A DNA stretch of 64,000 nt from positions 1-64,000 of the forward strand of contig NZ_BDCC01000009.1 in NCBI RefSeq assembly GCF_001613305.1. Reading direction: 5' to 3'. Shown piece by piece: positions 29,651 through 38,432 of this stretch. Source of the stretch: Nocardia vaccinii NBRC 15922 (GTDB lineage Bacteria; Actinomycetota; Actinomycetes; Mycobacteriales; Mycobacteriaceae). Within the stretch, counting starts at the first letter, position 1; each line of letters begins with the position of its first letter. The notes below the pieces were generated by a model. That model saw only the letters and a list, made by a program, of their open reading frames with translations, made no database searches and was not told where the DNA came from. A program made the position numbers and the translations under genes.

Positions 29651-30166
29651 CTAACCCGCCTTCGCGAGCGTATCGGCGGCGAGCTGCTCGAGGTCCGAAC
29701 AACCTTGCGGCCGTGCGGGTTCGGGCCCGCTACCGGTGAGGATCCAGTCGATGAAATCCGCCCCACCGGACGCGACCGCGATCTCGCAGGCCTTCGTACC
29801 CGACCAGAGAATGCCCGGACGGCCCGCGACCCGCACCGACGACGGCGTGCCGAGGGTGACCCGGCCGCGCCGATCCTGCAGCGACGTCCCACGGAACCAC
29901 TGGAAGACGACGGCGTAATCACCGCTCGCGCCCGCAGCCCAGCCGCAGCGCATCGGATCGGCCGCCACCTGCTGCAATCCGGTGAGCCCGGTGGCCTTGG
30001 AGATATCGGCGTCGGAGACCGATCCGCACCGCCCGATCGCGACGGCCTGCGCGGGGACGGCGGGCACGCTCGGCTGCTCGGACGCGGACGGGCCGCCCGA
30101 ACCACCGCATCCGGTCACGGACATCACCGCACACGCCGTCGCCGCCGCTGCCACCTGCTTCCACAC
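29651..30166 (-). CDS. DUF3558 lipoprotein, first of pair
   Basis: A 171-residue lipoprotein with signal MWKQVAAAATACAVMSVTGC (lipobox VTGC), a Gly/Ser/Pro linker and DUF3558 domain (RCGSVSDADISKATGLTG, MRCGWAAG, ACEIAVASGG, QGCSDLEQLA). The four cysteines occupy the same relative places as in the next gene, suggesting two disulfides and a tandem duplication. The pair is convergent with the Hsp70-like gene, whose stop is 7 bases from the second lipoprotein's stop. Confidence 0.9.
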   Translation of the reverse strand: MWKQVAAAATACAVMSVTGCGGSGGPSASEQPSVPAVPAQAVAIGRCGSVSDADISKATGLTGLQQVAADPMRCGWAAGASGDYAVVFQWFRGTSLQDRRGRVTLGTPSSVRVAGRPGILWSGTKACEIAVASGGADFIDWILTGSGPEPARPQGCSDLEQLAADTLAKAG

Positions 30167-30204
30167 GGGCCAAGGCTACGGGAACGCCGGCGGCGCGTCG
30201 CGAC

Positions 30205-31011
30205 TCAGCGGTTGGTGAAATCGGCCGACCGCTTCTCCACGAACGCGGCCATGCCTTCCTTCTGATCCTCGGTCGCGAACAGTGAGTGGAACACCCGCCG
30301 CTCGAACCGCAGTCCTTCACCGAGCGTCGTCTCGAACGCGCGGTTCACCGCTTCCTTGGCGATCATCACCGAAGGCAGCGACATGGACGCGATGGTCTGC
30401 GCGACCTCGAGGGCCACGCTCAGCAGGTCGGCGGCCGGGACGACGCGCGAGACCAGACCCGCGCGCTCGGCCTCATCGGCGTCCATATTGCGGCCGGTGA
30501 GGATCAGATCCATCGCCTTGGCCTTGCCGACGGCCTTGGTGAGCCGCTGCGAACCGCCCATCCCGGGGATGATGCCCAATTTGATCTCGGGCTGGCCGAA
30601 TTTCGCGGTGTCCGCGGCGATCAGCAGATCGCACATCATGGCCAGCTCGCAGCCGCCGCCCAGGGCGTATCCGGCGACCGCGGCGATGATCGGCTTGCGG
30701 AACGCGGCCACCCGGTCCCAACCGCCGAAGTGATCGACCAGGAACATGTCCATATAGGACTTGGTCTGCATCTCCTTGATATCCGCCCCGGCCGCGAAGG
30801 CCCGCTCGGACCCGGTGAGCACGACCGCGCCGACGCTCTCGTCCTGCTCGAGCAGATCCAGTGCGGCGGTAATATCCACCAGCACTTGGGAATTGAGCGC
30901 GTTGAGCGCCTTGGGCCGGTTCAGCGTGATCACCGCGACGCGGCCGGTGCGCTCCAGGAGAACGGTCTCGAAATCCGGTCCGCCGTTCTGCGCGGATTCG
31001 TCCTGCGTCAT
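30205..31011 (-). CDS. Enoyl-CoA hydratase
   Basis: Crotonase-fold enzyme hydrating trans-2-enoyl-CoA in beta-oxidation, similar to mycobacterial EchA8 (Rv1070c). The 268 residues have the oxyanion-hole pieces [11 protein letters not shown] and [18 protein letters not shown], and the catalytic glutamates in GGGCELA and GQPEIKLG. I use the ATG at 31011 ([11 protein letters not shown]); the frame extends upstream without homology. It follows the 3-hydroxyisobutyryl-CoA hydrolase gene by 52 bases, as echA8/echA9 do in M. tuberculosis. Confidence 0.93.
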   Translation of the reverse strand: MTQDESAQNGGPDFETVLLERTGRVAVITLNRPKALNALNSQVLVDITAALDLLEQDESVGAVVLTGSERAFAAGADIKEMQTKSYMDMFLVDHFGGWDRVAAFRKPIIAAVAGYALGGGCELAMMCDLLIAADTAKFGQPEIKLGIIPGMGGSQRLTKAVGKAKAMDLILTGRNMDADEAERAGLVSRVVPAADLLSVALEVAQTIASMSLPSVMIAKEAVNRAFETTLGEGLRFERRVFHSLFATEDQKEGMAAFVEKRSADFTNR

Positions 31012-31063
31012 CTCGTGTTCCTCTCCCGATCGAGTCCGGACATCGGTGACCCTAGCGGAGCGG

Positions 31064-32149
31064 TCACCGTTCGCCTCGGCATGGTCGATGTTCACCCAGT
31101 TCGCGATCGCCGAGTTCGCGGAAGTACGCCTCGACGTCGGCATCGGTGACCTCGGCGAGGGTGGCCGGCGACCAGTGCGGGGCCCGATCCTTGTCGATGA
31201 CCTGCGCGCGGATGCCCTCCACCAGATCGTGTGTGCCCAGTGCCGCGATCGAGACCCGGTACTCCCGGTTCAATGTCTGCTCGAGATTCGCGTCCGCGCG
31301 GGCGTTGCGCAGCGACCGCAACGTGACCTTCAGCGCCACCGGCGATTTCGTGAGGAGATCGGCGGCCGCGCGGGCCGCCTCGGGACGTCCGTCGCTCTGC
31401 AGCCGGGACACGATCTCCTCGACGGTATCCGCACCGTAGCAGGAATCGATCCAGTCCTGATTCGCGACGAAGGCCGAAACCGGCGCGGGCTGAGCGAATT
31501 TCGCGATGGCGATCTCGGCCTCGGCGGTGCGCAGCGCCTCCAGCAGCGCCGGAATCTGTTCCGAGGGCACGAAATAGTCGGCGAATCCGGCGGCGATGGC
31601 ATCCCCGGCGCTCATCCGCGCGGTGGTCAGCGCGACGTGCGTGCCGATCTCGCCGGGTGCGCGCGAGAGCAGGTGGGTGCCGCCCACATCCGGGACGAAT
31701 CCGATACCGGTCTCGGGCATGCCGACCAGGGAGCGTTCGGTCACCACGCGGTGCCCGGCGTGCCCGGACAGGCCGACGCCGCCGCCCATGACGATGCCGT
31801 CCATGATCGCCACATACGGTTTGGGGTACCGGCCGATGAGGGCGTTGAGGGCGTATTCGTCCCGCCAGAAGCGTCCGCTGGGCGAATCGGCCCCGGCCGT
31901 ATCGCCGTTCTCCACCGCGTTCTTCGCGTCGCGGTGGATGGCGACGATATCGCCGCCCGCGCACAGTCCGCGTTCGCCGGCGCCGGTGAGCACTACCGTC
32001 CGCACCCGCTCGTCGTCCGCCCAGGCGCGCAGGGCGTCGAGGATGGCCAGCGCCATCGGGTGGTTCAGCGCATTGATCGCCCTGGGCCGGTTGAGCGTGA
32101 TCAGGCCCAGGCCGTCGCGCACATCGATCAGAACCTCGGGCTCGCTCAT
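31064..32149 (-). CDS. 3-hydroxyisobutyryl-CoA hydrolase
   Basis: Crotonase-superfamily thioesterase of valine degradation, releasing 3-hydroxyisobutyrate. The 361 residues have [35 protein letters not shown] and the family's [20 protein letters not shown] with the catalytic glutamate and aspartate. The longer C-terminus distinguishes it from simple hydratases. The ATG at 32149 gives [10 protein letters not shown]. With the adjacent hydratase and divergent IcmF it forms a branched acyl-CoA catabolic group. Confidence 0.93.
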   Translation of the reverse strand: MSEPEVLIDVRDGLGLITLNRPRAINALNHPMALAILDALRAWADDERVRTVVLTGAGERGLCAGGDIVAIHRDAKNAVENGDTAGADSPSGRFWRDEYALNALIGRYPKPYVAIMDGIVMGGGVGLSGHAGHRVVTERSLVGMPETGIGFVPDVGGTHLLSRAPGEIGTHVALTTARMSAGDAIAAGFADYFVPSEQIPALLEALRTAEAEIAIAKFAQPAPVSAFVANQDWIDSCYGADTVEEIVSRLQSDGRPEAARAAADLLTKSPVALKVTLRSLRNARADANLEQTLNREYRVSIAALGTHDLVEGIRAQVIDKDRAPHWSPATLAEVTDADVEAYFRELGDRELGEHRPCRGER

Positions 32150-32188
32150 CTGTGTCCTTCCCGGCCGTTCCCGCCGTCGGGCCAACTA

Positions 32189-32202
32189 CTAGGTCATCCT
32201 AG
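32189..32202. promoter_or_regulatory. Short inverted repeat upstream of the hydrolase gene
   Basis: CTAGG-TCAT-CCTAG lies 40 bases upstream of the hydrolase ATG, in the spacer shared with icmF. A regulator site is possible; no second copy was seen. Confidence 0.3.
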
Positions 32203-32309
32203 ATTCGGACATCCATCCACATCTACCACCAGCCCTGTGATCCACACCATCACGACCGTCCGGCACCTGTCGAACCCTGGCGTTGCGACCCCGGCCACAG
32301 TACAGTTAC

Positions 32310-32337
32310 TTTGACGTCCTACTATCGGGACATCAAA
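32310..32337. promoter_or_regulatory. Operator-like inverted repeat upstream of icmF
   Basis: TTTGACGTCC (32310-32319) and GGGACATCAAA (32327-32337) pair with one mismatch around a 7-base centre and lie 34 bases before the icmF ATG, where a repressor would block the promoter. The cognate regulator is not visible nearby. Confidence 0.5.
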
Positions 32338-32370
32338 TTATTCGACGGGCCTCTTCTGATGGAGGATGTC

Positions 32371-35300
32371 ATGGCCGACCTGCACACTCCGGTACATCCG
32401 GTTCGCTTCGTGACCTCCGCGGCTCTGTTCGACGGGCACGACGCCGCGATCAACATCATGCGGCGGATCCTGCAGTCCCAAGGCGCGGAAGTCATCCACC
32501 TGGGGCACAACCGTGCCGTGCGCGAGGTGGTGGACGCGGTGCTCACCGAGGACGCGCAGGGCGTCGCGATCAGCTCGTATCAGGGCGGGCACGTCGAATA
32601 CTTCGAATATCTGGCCACCGCGCTGCGCGAGGCGGGCGCGGGACACGTACGGATCTTCGGCGGTGGCGGCGGCGTCATCGTGGATCAGGAGATCAACCGG
32701 CTCGCCGAGGCCGGAGTACGGATCTTCTCCCCCGAGGACGGGCAGCGGCTCGGCCTGCCGGGCATGATCAACGAGCTCGTGCGCGACTGCGACGTCGACC
32801 TCTCGCGTGAGCCCGCGGATATCGAGGCCGTCCTGGCCGGCGAACGAAAGGCGCTCGCGCGCACCATCACCTGCCTGCAGCAGGACGCACTGCCCGCCGC
32901 CGATCTCGCGGCGCTCCAGGCAGCCGCGGCCGGACGGAACGTCCCGGTACTCGGCATCACCGGCACCGGCGGCTCCGGAAAGTCCTCGCTCACAGACGAA
33001 CTCGTGCGGCGGCTGCGCTCGGATCAGCAGGACAAACTGCGCGTGGCGATCCTCGCGGTGGACCCGACCCGGCGCCGCGGCGGCGGTGCGCTGCTGGGCG
33101 ACCGGATCCGGATGAACTCGCTCGACGGCGATCACGTCTACTTCCGCTCGCTGGCCACCCGCGGCGCGCACGAACTGCCGGTCAATACCGACACCATGAT
33201 CCTGGCCTGCAAGGCCGCCGGATACGACCTGGTCATCCTGGAGACGCCCGGTATCGGGCAGGGCGACGCGGCCATCATCGACCACGTCGATCTCTCGCTG
33301 TACGTGATGACACCGGAATTCGGCGCGGCCTCGCAGCTCGAGAAGATCGATATGCTCGATTTCGCGGACGTGGTGGCGATCAACAAGTTCGAGCGTCGCG
33401 GCGCGGCCGACGCCCTGCGGGACGTCTCGCGGCAGCTGATCCGCAACCGGGAGGCGTTCACCAGCACGCCGGAGGATATGCCGGTCTTCGGCACCAGCGC
33501 GGCGACGTTCAACGACGACGGCGTGACGGCGCTGTACCAATATCTGGCCGCTCACCTGGCCGAGAAGGGGCTGCCGGTCGCCGAGGGCGTACTCCCGCGC
33601 GTGGACACCCGCGCCTCGACCCGCTTCGCGCAGATCATTCCGCCCGCCCGGGTGCGGTACCTGGCCGAGATCGCCGAGACGATCCGCGCTTACCATGCCG
33701 ATACCGCCGCGCAAGTCGTTGCCGCGCAACGGGTTCAGCGGTTCGAGCAGGTGCTCGAGGAGATATCCGGCCTCGTCGGCAATGCCGGTGCGAGCGAGGG
33801 TGAGAGCGCCATCGCCACCCTGCTGGAATCCGCGCGTTCCGAACTGAGCGCGGATAACGCCGCCCTGCTGAGGGATTGGCCCGCGCTGGCCGAATCGTAT
33901 CGCGGCGAGGAGCAGGTGGTGCGCATCCGGGATCGCGAGCTGCGCACCACGCTGCGACGGAAGTCGTTGTCCGGCAGCTCGATTCCGCGCGTTGCCCTGC
34001 CGCGATTCACCGACCACGGCGAGCTGCTGCGGTTCCTGCGTTCGGAGAATCTGCCCGGCCGATTCCCGTTCACCGCCGGGGTGTTCCCGTTCAAGCGGGA
34101 CAACGAGGATCCCGCGCGCATGTTCGCCGGTGAGGGTGACCCGTTCCGGACCAACCGCCGATTCAAGGTGCTCTCGGAACATTCGGACGCCAAGCGGCTG
34201 TCCACGGCCTTCGACTCGGTGACTCTCTACGGACACGACCCGGCCGAACGGCCCGATATCTACGGAAAGGTCGGCACCTCCGGGGTTTCCATCGCAACGC
34301 TGGACGATATGAAGGCGCTCTACGACGGCTTCGATCTCACCGCGCCGACGACTTCGGTGTCGATGACCATCAACGGGCCGGCGCCGACCATTCTGGCGTT
34401 CTTCCTGAACACCGCGATCGACCAAGCGCTGCAACGGTTCTCCGAGGCCGAAGGCCGTGAAGCCGATACGGCCGAGGCCGCCGATATCCGGGCGCGGACG
34501 CTGGCCACCGTGCGCGGCACCGTGCAGGCCGACATCCTCAAGGAGGATCAGGGCCAGAACACCTGCATCTTCTCCACCGAATTCAGCCTGCGCATGATGG
34601 CCGATATCCAGGAATGGTTCGTGCGCAACGATGTTCGCAACTTCTATTCGGTCTCGATCTCCGGGTACCACATCGCCGAGGCGGGCGCGAATCCGATCAG
34701 CCAGCTTGCCTTCACGCTGTCCAATGGATTCACCTACGTCGAGGCCTATCTCGCGCGCGGTATGCATATCGACGACTTCGCGCCGAACCTTTCCTTCTTC
34801 TTCTCCAACGGCATGGATCCGGAGTATTCGGTGATCGGCCGGGTGGCGCGGCGGATCTGGGCGGTCGCGATGCGCGACAAGTACGGCGCGAACGAGCGCT
34901 CGCAGAAGCTCAAGTACCACGTGCAGACCTCCGGGCGGTCGCTGCACGCACAGGAGATGAGCTTCAACGACATTCGCACGACACTGCAGGCCCTGATCGC
35001 GCTCTACGACAACTGCAACAGCCTGCACACCAACGCCTACGACGAGGCGGTCACCACCCCGACCGAGGATTCGGTGCGCCGCGCCCTGGCCATCCAGTTG
35101 ATCATCAACCGGGAATGGGGCCTGTCGATGAACGAGAATCCGCTACAGGGCAGTTTCATCATCGACGAGCTCACCGACCTGGTCGAGGAAGCGGTGCTGC
35201 AGGAGTTCGAGCGCATCTCCGAACGCGGCGGCGTCCTGGGCGCGATGGAGACCGGCTATCAGCGTGGTCGCATCCAGGACGAGTCCATGCTGTACGAGCA

Positions 35301-35610
35301 GCGCAAACACGATGGCTCGCTGCCGATCATCGGGGTGAACACCTTCCGCAACCCGCACGGCGAGGAGGAACGCGAACTCGAACTGGCCCGCGGCACCGAA
35401 GCGGAGAAGCAGTCCCAGCTCGAGCGCACCCGTGAGTTCCAGACCGACCACCGCGACTCCGCCCACGACGCCCTGGCCCGCCTCGACGCCGCCGCCCGCA
35501 CCGACGAGAACGTCTTCGAGGTCCTGATGGACGCCGCCCGAGTCTGCACTCTGCAACAGATCACCGATGCCTTCTTCACCGTCGGCGGTCAATACCGCCG
35601 CAACGTGTAG
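32371..35610 (+). CDS. icmF: Fused isobutyryl-CoA mutase IcmF
   Basis: Adenosylcobalamin enzyme interconverting isobutyryl-CoA and n-butyryl-CoA, with its G-protein chaperone fused in the middle. The 1079 residues run: B12-binding domain (about 10-145; DGHDAAINIMRRIL, then ISSYQGGH), MeaI/ArgK-type GTPase (about 190-430; Walker A GTGGSGKSS, DLVILETPGIGQGD, NKFERRG), and methylmalonyl-CoA-mutase-type barrel (about 520-1079; YGKVGTSGVSIATLDDMKALYDG, QTSGRSLHAQEMSFNDIRTTLQALIALYDNCNSLHTNAYDEA). The start is ATG 32371 because GGAGGA is 4 bases upstream; upstream in-frame starts lack a site. It links valine and straight-chain fatty-acid catabolism, together with the divergent hydrolase and hydratase. 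Confidence 0.96.
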   Translation: MADLHTPVHPVRFVTSAALFDGHDAAINIMRRILQSQGAEVIHLGHNRAVREVVDAVLTEDAQGVAISSYQGGHVEYFEYLATALREAGAGHVRIFGGGGGVIVDQEINRLAEAGVRIFSPEDGQRLGLPGMINELVRDCDVDLSREPADIEAVLAGERKALARTITCLQQDALPAADLAALQAAAAGRNVPVLGITGTGGSGKSSLTDELVRRLRSDQQDKLRVAILAVDPTRRRGGGALLGDRIRMNSLDGDHVYFRSLATRGAHELPVNTDTMILACKAAGYDLVILETPGIGQGDAAIIDHVDLSLYVMTPEFGAASQLEKIDMLDFADVVAINKFERRGAADALRDVSRQLIRNREAFTSTPEDMPVFGTSAATFNDDGVTALYQYLAAHLAEKGLPVAEGVLPRVDTRASTRFAQIIPPARVRYLAEIAETIRAYHADTAAQVVAAQRVQRFEQVLEEISGLVGNAGASEGESAIATLLESARSELSADNAALLRDWPALAESYRGEEQVVRIRDRELRTTLRRKSLSGSSIPRVALPRFTDHGELLRFLRSENLPGRFPFTAGVFPFKRDNEDPARMFAGEGDPFRTNRRFKVLSEHSDAKRLSTAFDSVTLYGHDPAERPDIYGKVGTSGVSIATLDDMKALYDGFDLTAPTTSVSMTINGPAPTILAFFLNTAIDQALQRFSEAEGREADTAEAADIRARTLATVRGTVQADILKEDQGQNTCIFSTEFSLRMMADIQEWFVRNDVRNFYSVSISGYHIAEAGANPISQLAFTLSNGFTYVEAYLARGMHIDDFAPNLSFFFSNGMDPEYSVIGRVARRIWAVAMRDKYGANERSQKLKYHVQTSGRSLHAQEMSFNDIRTTLQALIALYDNCNSLHTNAYDEAVTTPTEDSVRRALAIQLIINREWGLSMNENPLQGSFIIDELTDLVEEAVLQEFERISERGGVLGAMETGYQRGRIQDESMLYEQRKHDGSLPIIGVNTFRNPHGEEERELELARGTEAEKQSQLERTREFQTDHRDSAHDALARLDAAARTDENVFEVLMDAARVCTLQQITDAFFTVGGQYRRNV

Positions 35611-35612
35611 GT

Positions 35613-35651
35613 CACCCGGCATGCATGCACGGTGTGCATGCATGCCGGGTG
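35613..35651. terminator. Hairpin after icmF
   Basis: An 18-bp perfect stem (CACCCGGCATGCATGCAC at 35613-35630 with its complement at 35634-35651) and a GGT loop begins 2 bases after the icmF stop. Without a U-tract on either strand, it may act for both icmF and the convergent vapC. Confidence 0.7.
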
Positions 35652-35693
35652 CACGGCTGAATTATGCTGTCCCCGAAGGAATCCTGAGATAGT

Positions 35694-36128
35694 TCAGCCC
35701 GGGCCGATCGGATCCCACACACGGGCGAATCCAAAACTCCGAAAATCTCCGACGTTCCGGGTCGCGATCTCGTCGATGCCATGGTGTCGCAGTGTCAAGG
35801 CCAGCCGAGCGTCGAACAGGCGCCGGCGGGCCAGCCCGGGAGTGGCGGCCACCTTCCACACCTCGTTCATCACTGGCGCACTCTCGATCAGCGCCCAGCG
35901 GCGATTGCTGCGAAATGCTTGGCACACCTCTGCCGCATCCGGGCCGTCGAGCGGCCGAGCCAAGACGGCAGGGTTCCGCAGAAGTTGATACAGCTCGATG
36001 AGGACGAGTTCGGCGATCGCTACATCATCACGACGACCACAATCAACAAGGAAATCCGCCGCCGCCCGATGCTCGGCACAGTCCTTGTTCTGCGCATACA
36101 GCAACACGTTCGTGTCAATCGACAGCAT
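35694..36128 (-). CDS. vapC: VapC-family PIN-domain toxin
   Basis: Endoribonuclease toxin with a PIN fold. The 144 residues begin [14 protein letters not shown], with the first metal-binding aspartate in SIDTN. The next acidic residue is in IAELVLIELYQLLR, and the third in LFDARLALTLRHHGIDEIATRNVGDF. The ATG at 36128 overlaps the antitoxin stop by one base (TGATG); a GTG three bases upstream is the alternative. It pairs with the ribbon-helix-helix antitoxin upstream. Confidence 0.92.
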   Translation of the reverse strand: MLSIDTNVLLYAQNKDCAEHRAAADFLVDCGRRDDVAIAELVLIELYQLLRNPAVLARPLDGPDAAEVCQAFRSNRRWALIESAPVMNEVWKVAATPGLARRRLFDARLALTLRHHGIDEIATRNVGDFRSFGFARVWDPIGPG

Positions 36129-36364
36129 CACGCCTCATTGGCGAGATCGCGCCAGGTTTCTTCCGGTGCACGAAAGGGGCCCAGCCCCCGCGGTGTCGGC
36201 GGGTGCCAATCGGATTCGCTCGCGCTGTCGCGAGCCGGATAGATCCGCACCATATGTTCGAGACCGCGGCGAACGACTTCCGCCAACGTCATCTCCTGCT
36301 CCTCAGCAATCCGTTTGGCATCTCGGTACAGCCCATCAGGTAGTTGAACCTGAGTACGAATCAT
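36128..36364 (-). CDS. vapB: VapB-family ribbon-helix-helix antitoxin
   Basis: A 78-residue antitoxin. The DNA-binding ribbon-helix-helix is at residues 1-40 ([39 protein letters not shown]). The C-terminal toxin-binding stretch is Pro/Trp-rich ([23 protein letters not shown]). No ribosome site precedes the ATG; the start sits in GATGTATG next to AT-rich repeats, so a leaderless transcript is likely. Confidence 0.9.
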   Translation of the reverse strand: MIRTQVQLPDGLYRDAKRIAEEQEMTLAEVVRRGLEHMVRIYPARDSASESDWHPPTPRGLGPFRAPEETWRDLANEA

Positions 36365-36405
36365 ACATCAAATTTACATCTACATCAAAAATTAATCAAT
36401 GGTCC
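36362..36405 (-). promoter_or_regulatory. vapBC promoter region with GATGTA repeats
   Basis: Three direct GATGTA copies (36381-36386, 36375-36380, 36364-36369, in transcription order) run into the vapB ATG within a strikingly AT-rich 40 bases. Ribbon-helix-helix antitoxins bind short direct repeats, so these are probable VapB sites overlapping the promoter. Confidence 0.65.
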
Positions 36406-36532
36406 AAATGGGTTCTCTTCGATCGCGAACTGTTCAGATGGACTGGCTCCAATCCGCAAAACCGATCTTGATTCGGAGCGACGAATACAGCCCTGGGCCA
36501 CTGGTAACCACCGAGCTCGAACCCCCGAAGCG

Positions 36533-37333
36533 TCAGCTGTCCGACCGATGCGGAGGTGCCGGGTTCGTCGCTCGAGCCAGTCGGTCGGACAGCCGTGCTC
36601 GCGCGGTGACCAAGGAAGGGCCGTACCAGGTGAGGTCGCGGCCGGAGACCAGCGCAACCGGGATGTCCGGAAAAGCTTCGGGGCCATCGGTTTCGGTGAA
36701 GACGTACGGCTCGTCGGGGAGTACGGCCAGGTCGACGCCGGACAGCAGTTCGACGGCGGATACCGTGGGGTAGCGGCCGGGGAGGTGGGCGTGGACGAGG
36801 CGTAATCCGAGGCGGTGGGCCAGATCTCCGGTGAAGGTGTCGCGGCCGACCACCATCCACGGGTCACGCCAGATCGGGATAACGGCGTTGCGGATCGGTT
36901 CCGGAGGCGGTGGGGCCCAGACGGATTCGGCCTCGGACAGCCAGTCCGGCGGCACGACGCCGAGCGCTGCGGCGAACATTCTCGTCATCGACTCGAATGC
37001 CTCGTCAACCGTGCGAATCCTGGTGACCCACACCGCGATTCCCGCATCCCGCAGGCGGCCCACGTCGATGCGGCGATTCTCCTCCTGATTGCAGATCACC
37101 AGATCCGGAGCCAGCTCGGCGATCCGGCGCACATTCGGATTCTTGGTCCCCCGCACCCGTTCCACCGGCAGCTCCCGGGGATGAGTGCACCAGTCGGTTG
37201 CCGCCATGAGCATTCCGGGACAGCTCAGTGCGATCGCCTCGGTCAGCGACGGAACCAGCGAGACGACCCGTTCCACCGGGCGGGCGATCGGCACCGGCGT
37301 CCCGAGATCATCGACCGGATCGACATCGGACAT
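36533..37333 (-). CDS. BtuF-like helical-backbone metal-receptor protein
   Basis: A 266-residue protein of the TroA-like/BtuF periplasmic-binding superfamily: RVVSLVPSLTEAIALSCPGMLMAATDWCTHP, then ELAPDLVICNQEENRRIDVGRLRDAGIAVWVT. Family members bind cobalamin or ferric chelates for ABC importers. Here there is no signal peptide or lipobox and no permease or ATPase gene nearby, so it is probably cytoplasmic and its ligand is uncertain. The ATG at 37333 has GAGGAG upstream. Confidence 0.8.
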   Translation of the reverse strand: MSDVDPVDDLGTPVPIARPVERVVSLVPSLTEAIALSCPGMLMAATDWCTHPRELPVERVRGTKNPNVRRIAELAPDLVICNQEENRRIDVGRLRDAGIAVWVTRIRTVDEAFESMTRMFAAALGVVPPDWLSEAESVWAPPPPEPIRNAVIPIWRDPWMVVGRDTFTGDLAHRLGLRLVHAHLPGRYPTVSAVELLSGVDLAVLPDEPYVFTETDGPEAFPDIPVALVSGRDLTWYGPSLVTARARLSDRLARATNPAPPHRSDS

Positions 37334-37636
37334 CTCCTCAGCCTAGTGCCCGGTCTTGCGCCGACCTCGTACGAGCGCCGAGTTCGTTGCCATCCGCATC
37401 GGCTGACGTCCAGCGGCCGACACGTCTACCGCAGCGTTCTCTCGCGCGGCCGGACATCGTCTGTCCGCGATTCGACCAGGCGAGAACGGATCGAGGACGG
37501 GCGCGGGTACCCCACCGGGTGATCACACGTCCGGACGAGCCACAGTGTGCGGCCGCGACCTCACCACCGGCAACCGATATCACGATGCTGCCGGGGCGCA
37601 TCGCGACCTCCGGCTGTGGTGCCGGCCCGCGCCCGG
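37334..37636. other. Gene-free interval
   Basis: About 300 bases between the BtuF-like start and the SWIM-protein stop. No frame shows a recognisable protein, and I see no clear hairpin or repeat. Confidence 0.5.
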
Positions 37637-38404
37637 TCAGCTGTCCAATGTGCGGTACAGGGTGTTGAGGTCGCGCAGGCCCGATTCGGCGGTGTGCTCG
37701 TCCTCGGCGGTCATGCGCAGGGCCTGGCGGAGCGGAATCGAATCCAAATCGTCCACGGCGGGACGGAATTCAGGTTCGGGGAGGCCGGGCAGGCTGATGT
37801 TCTCGCCGTAGAGATCATCGGAAACCGTTGGACCGCTGTCATTCTGAACGCCGCCGATGAGGGTGTCCAGATCCAGACCGCGCAGGGTGAGCATGATCGA
37901 GGGTTCCTCGTCCAGGCGTTCGGCGATGATGTAACAGACCGCGGCCACATGTTTGCAGGGCCAGCCGTCGTCCGGGCAACTGCAGGCGAAATCGAGTTCG
38001 GCGGCGGTGCTGGGCAGCAGCAGCGGGCCCAATTCCTTCGGCAGGGCGCCCGAGGCCAACTGGGCGAGCATGCCGGGGGTGGCGCGGACCAGATCGATCA
38101 GCTCGTCCAGGCGTTCGTCGCGCAGAGTGCGAAGGGTCAGCGCGGCGGAGAACGGGCGCGGCTGACTACCCTGCACCTCCGCGGCCACCGCACCTGGTTC
38201 GATGTGGTAGTTCACCACCTGACCGGCTCGCGCGTAGGTGCGTCCGCGAGTCAACCGTCCGGCGTCGGCGACCTGCTCCACCGCCTCGATGAAGGATTTT
38301 CCCCACCAGGTCCGCGCGAAAGAGCCTCTGCGACTGCGTGGTTCGACGCCCCCGCGCACGGGCAGGCGTTTACCGTACCGGTCGTAGTCGATGAACGGAC
38401 TCAT
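37637..38404 (-). CDS. SWIM zinc-finger protein
   Basis: A 255-residue protein with a SWIM domain at about 130-165: ligands in FACSCPDDGWPCKHVAAVCYI (CxC...CxH). The N-terminal part (RGSFARTWWGKSFIEAVEQVADAGRLTRGRTYARAGQV) is conserved in actinobacterial SWIM proteins. SWIM domains bind DNA or protein. The gene follows the SNF2 helicase by 28 bases and is likely its operon partner in DNA repair or remodelling; that partnership is inferred from adjacency. Confidence 0.9.
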   Translation of the reverse strand: MSPFIDYDRYGKRLPVRGGVEPRSRRGSFARTWWGKSFIEAVEQVADAGRLTRGRTYARAGQVVNYHIEPGAVAAEVQGSQPRPFSAALTLRTLRDERLDELIDLVRATPGMLAQLASGALPKELGPLLLPSTAAELDFACSCPDDGWPCKHVAAVCYIIAERLDEEPSIMLTLRGLDLDTLIGGVQNDSGPTVSDDLYGENISLPGLPEPEFRPAVDDLDSIPLRQALRMTAEDEHTAESGLRDLNTLYRTLDS

Positions 38405-38432
38405 CCCCGCACCTGTCCCGCACCGGTTTCGT

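Noticed and set aside
32150..32370. Cobalamin riboswitch upstream of icmF
   Set aside because: The spacer lacks a B12-box-like sequence and is dominated by short inverted repeats that suit a protein operator.
32338..35028. 896-codon minus-strand open frame opposite icmF
   Set aside because: Antisense of an intact conserved enzyme; no motif.
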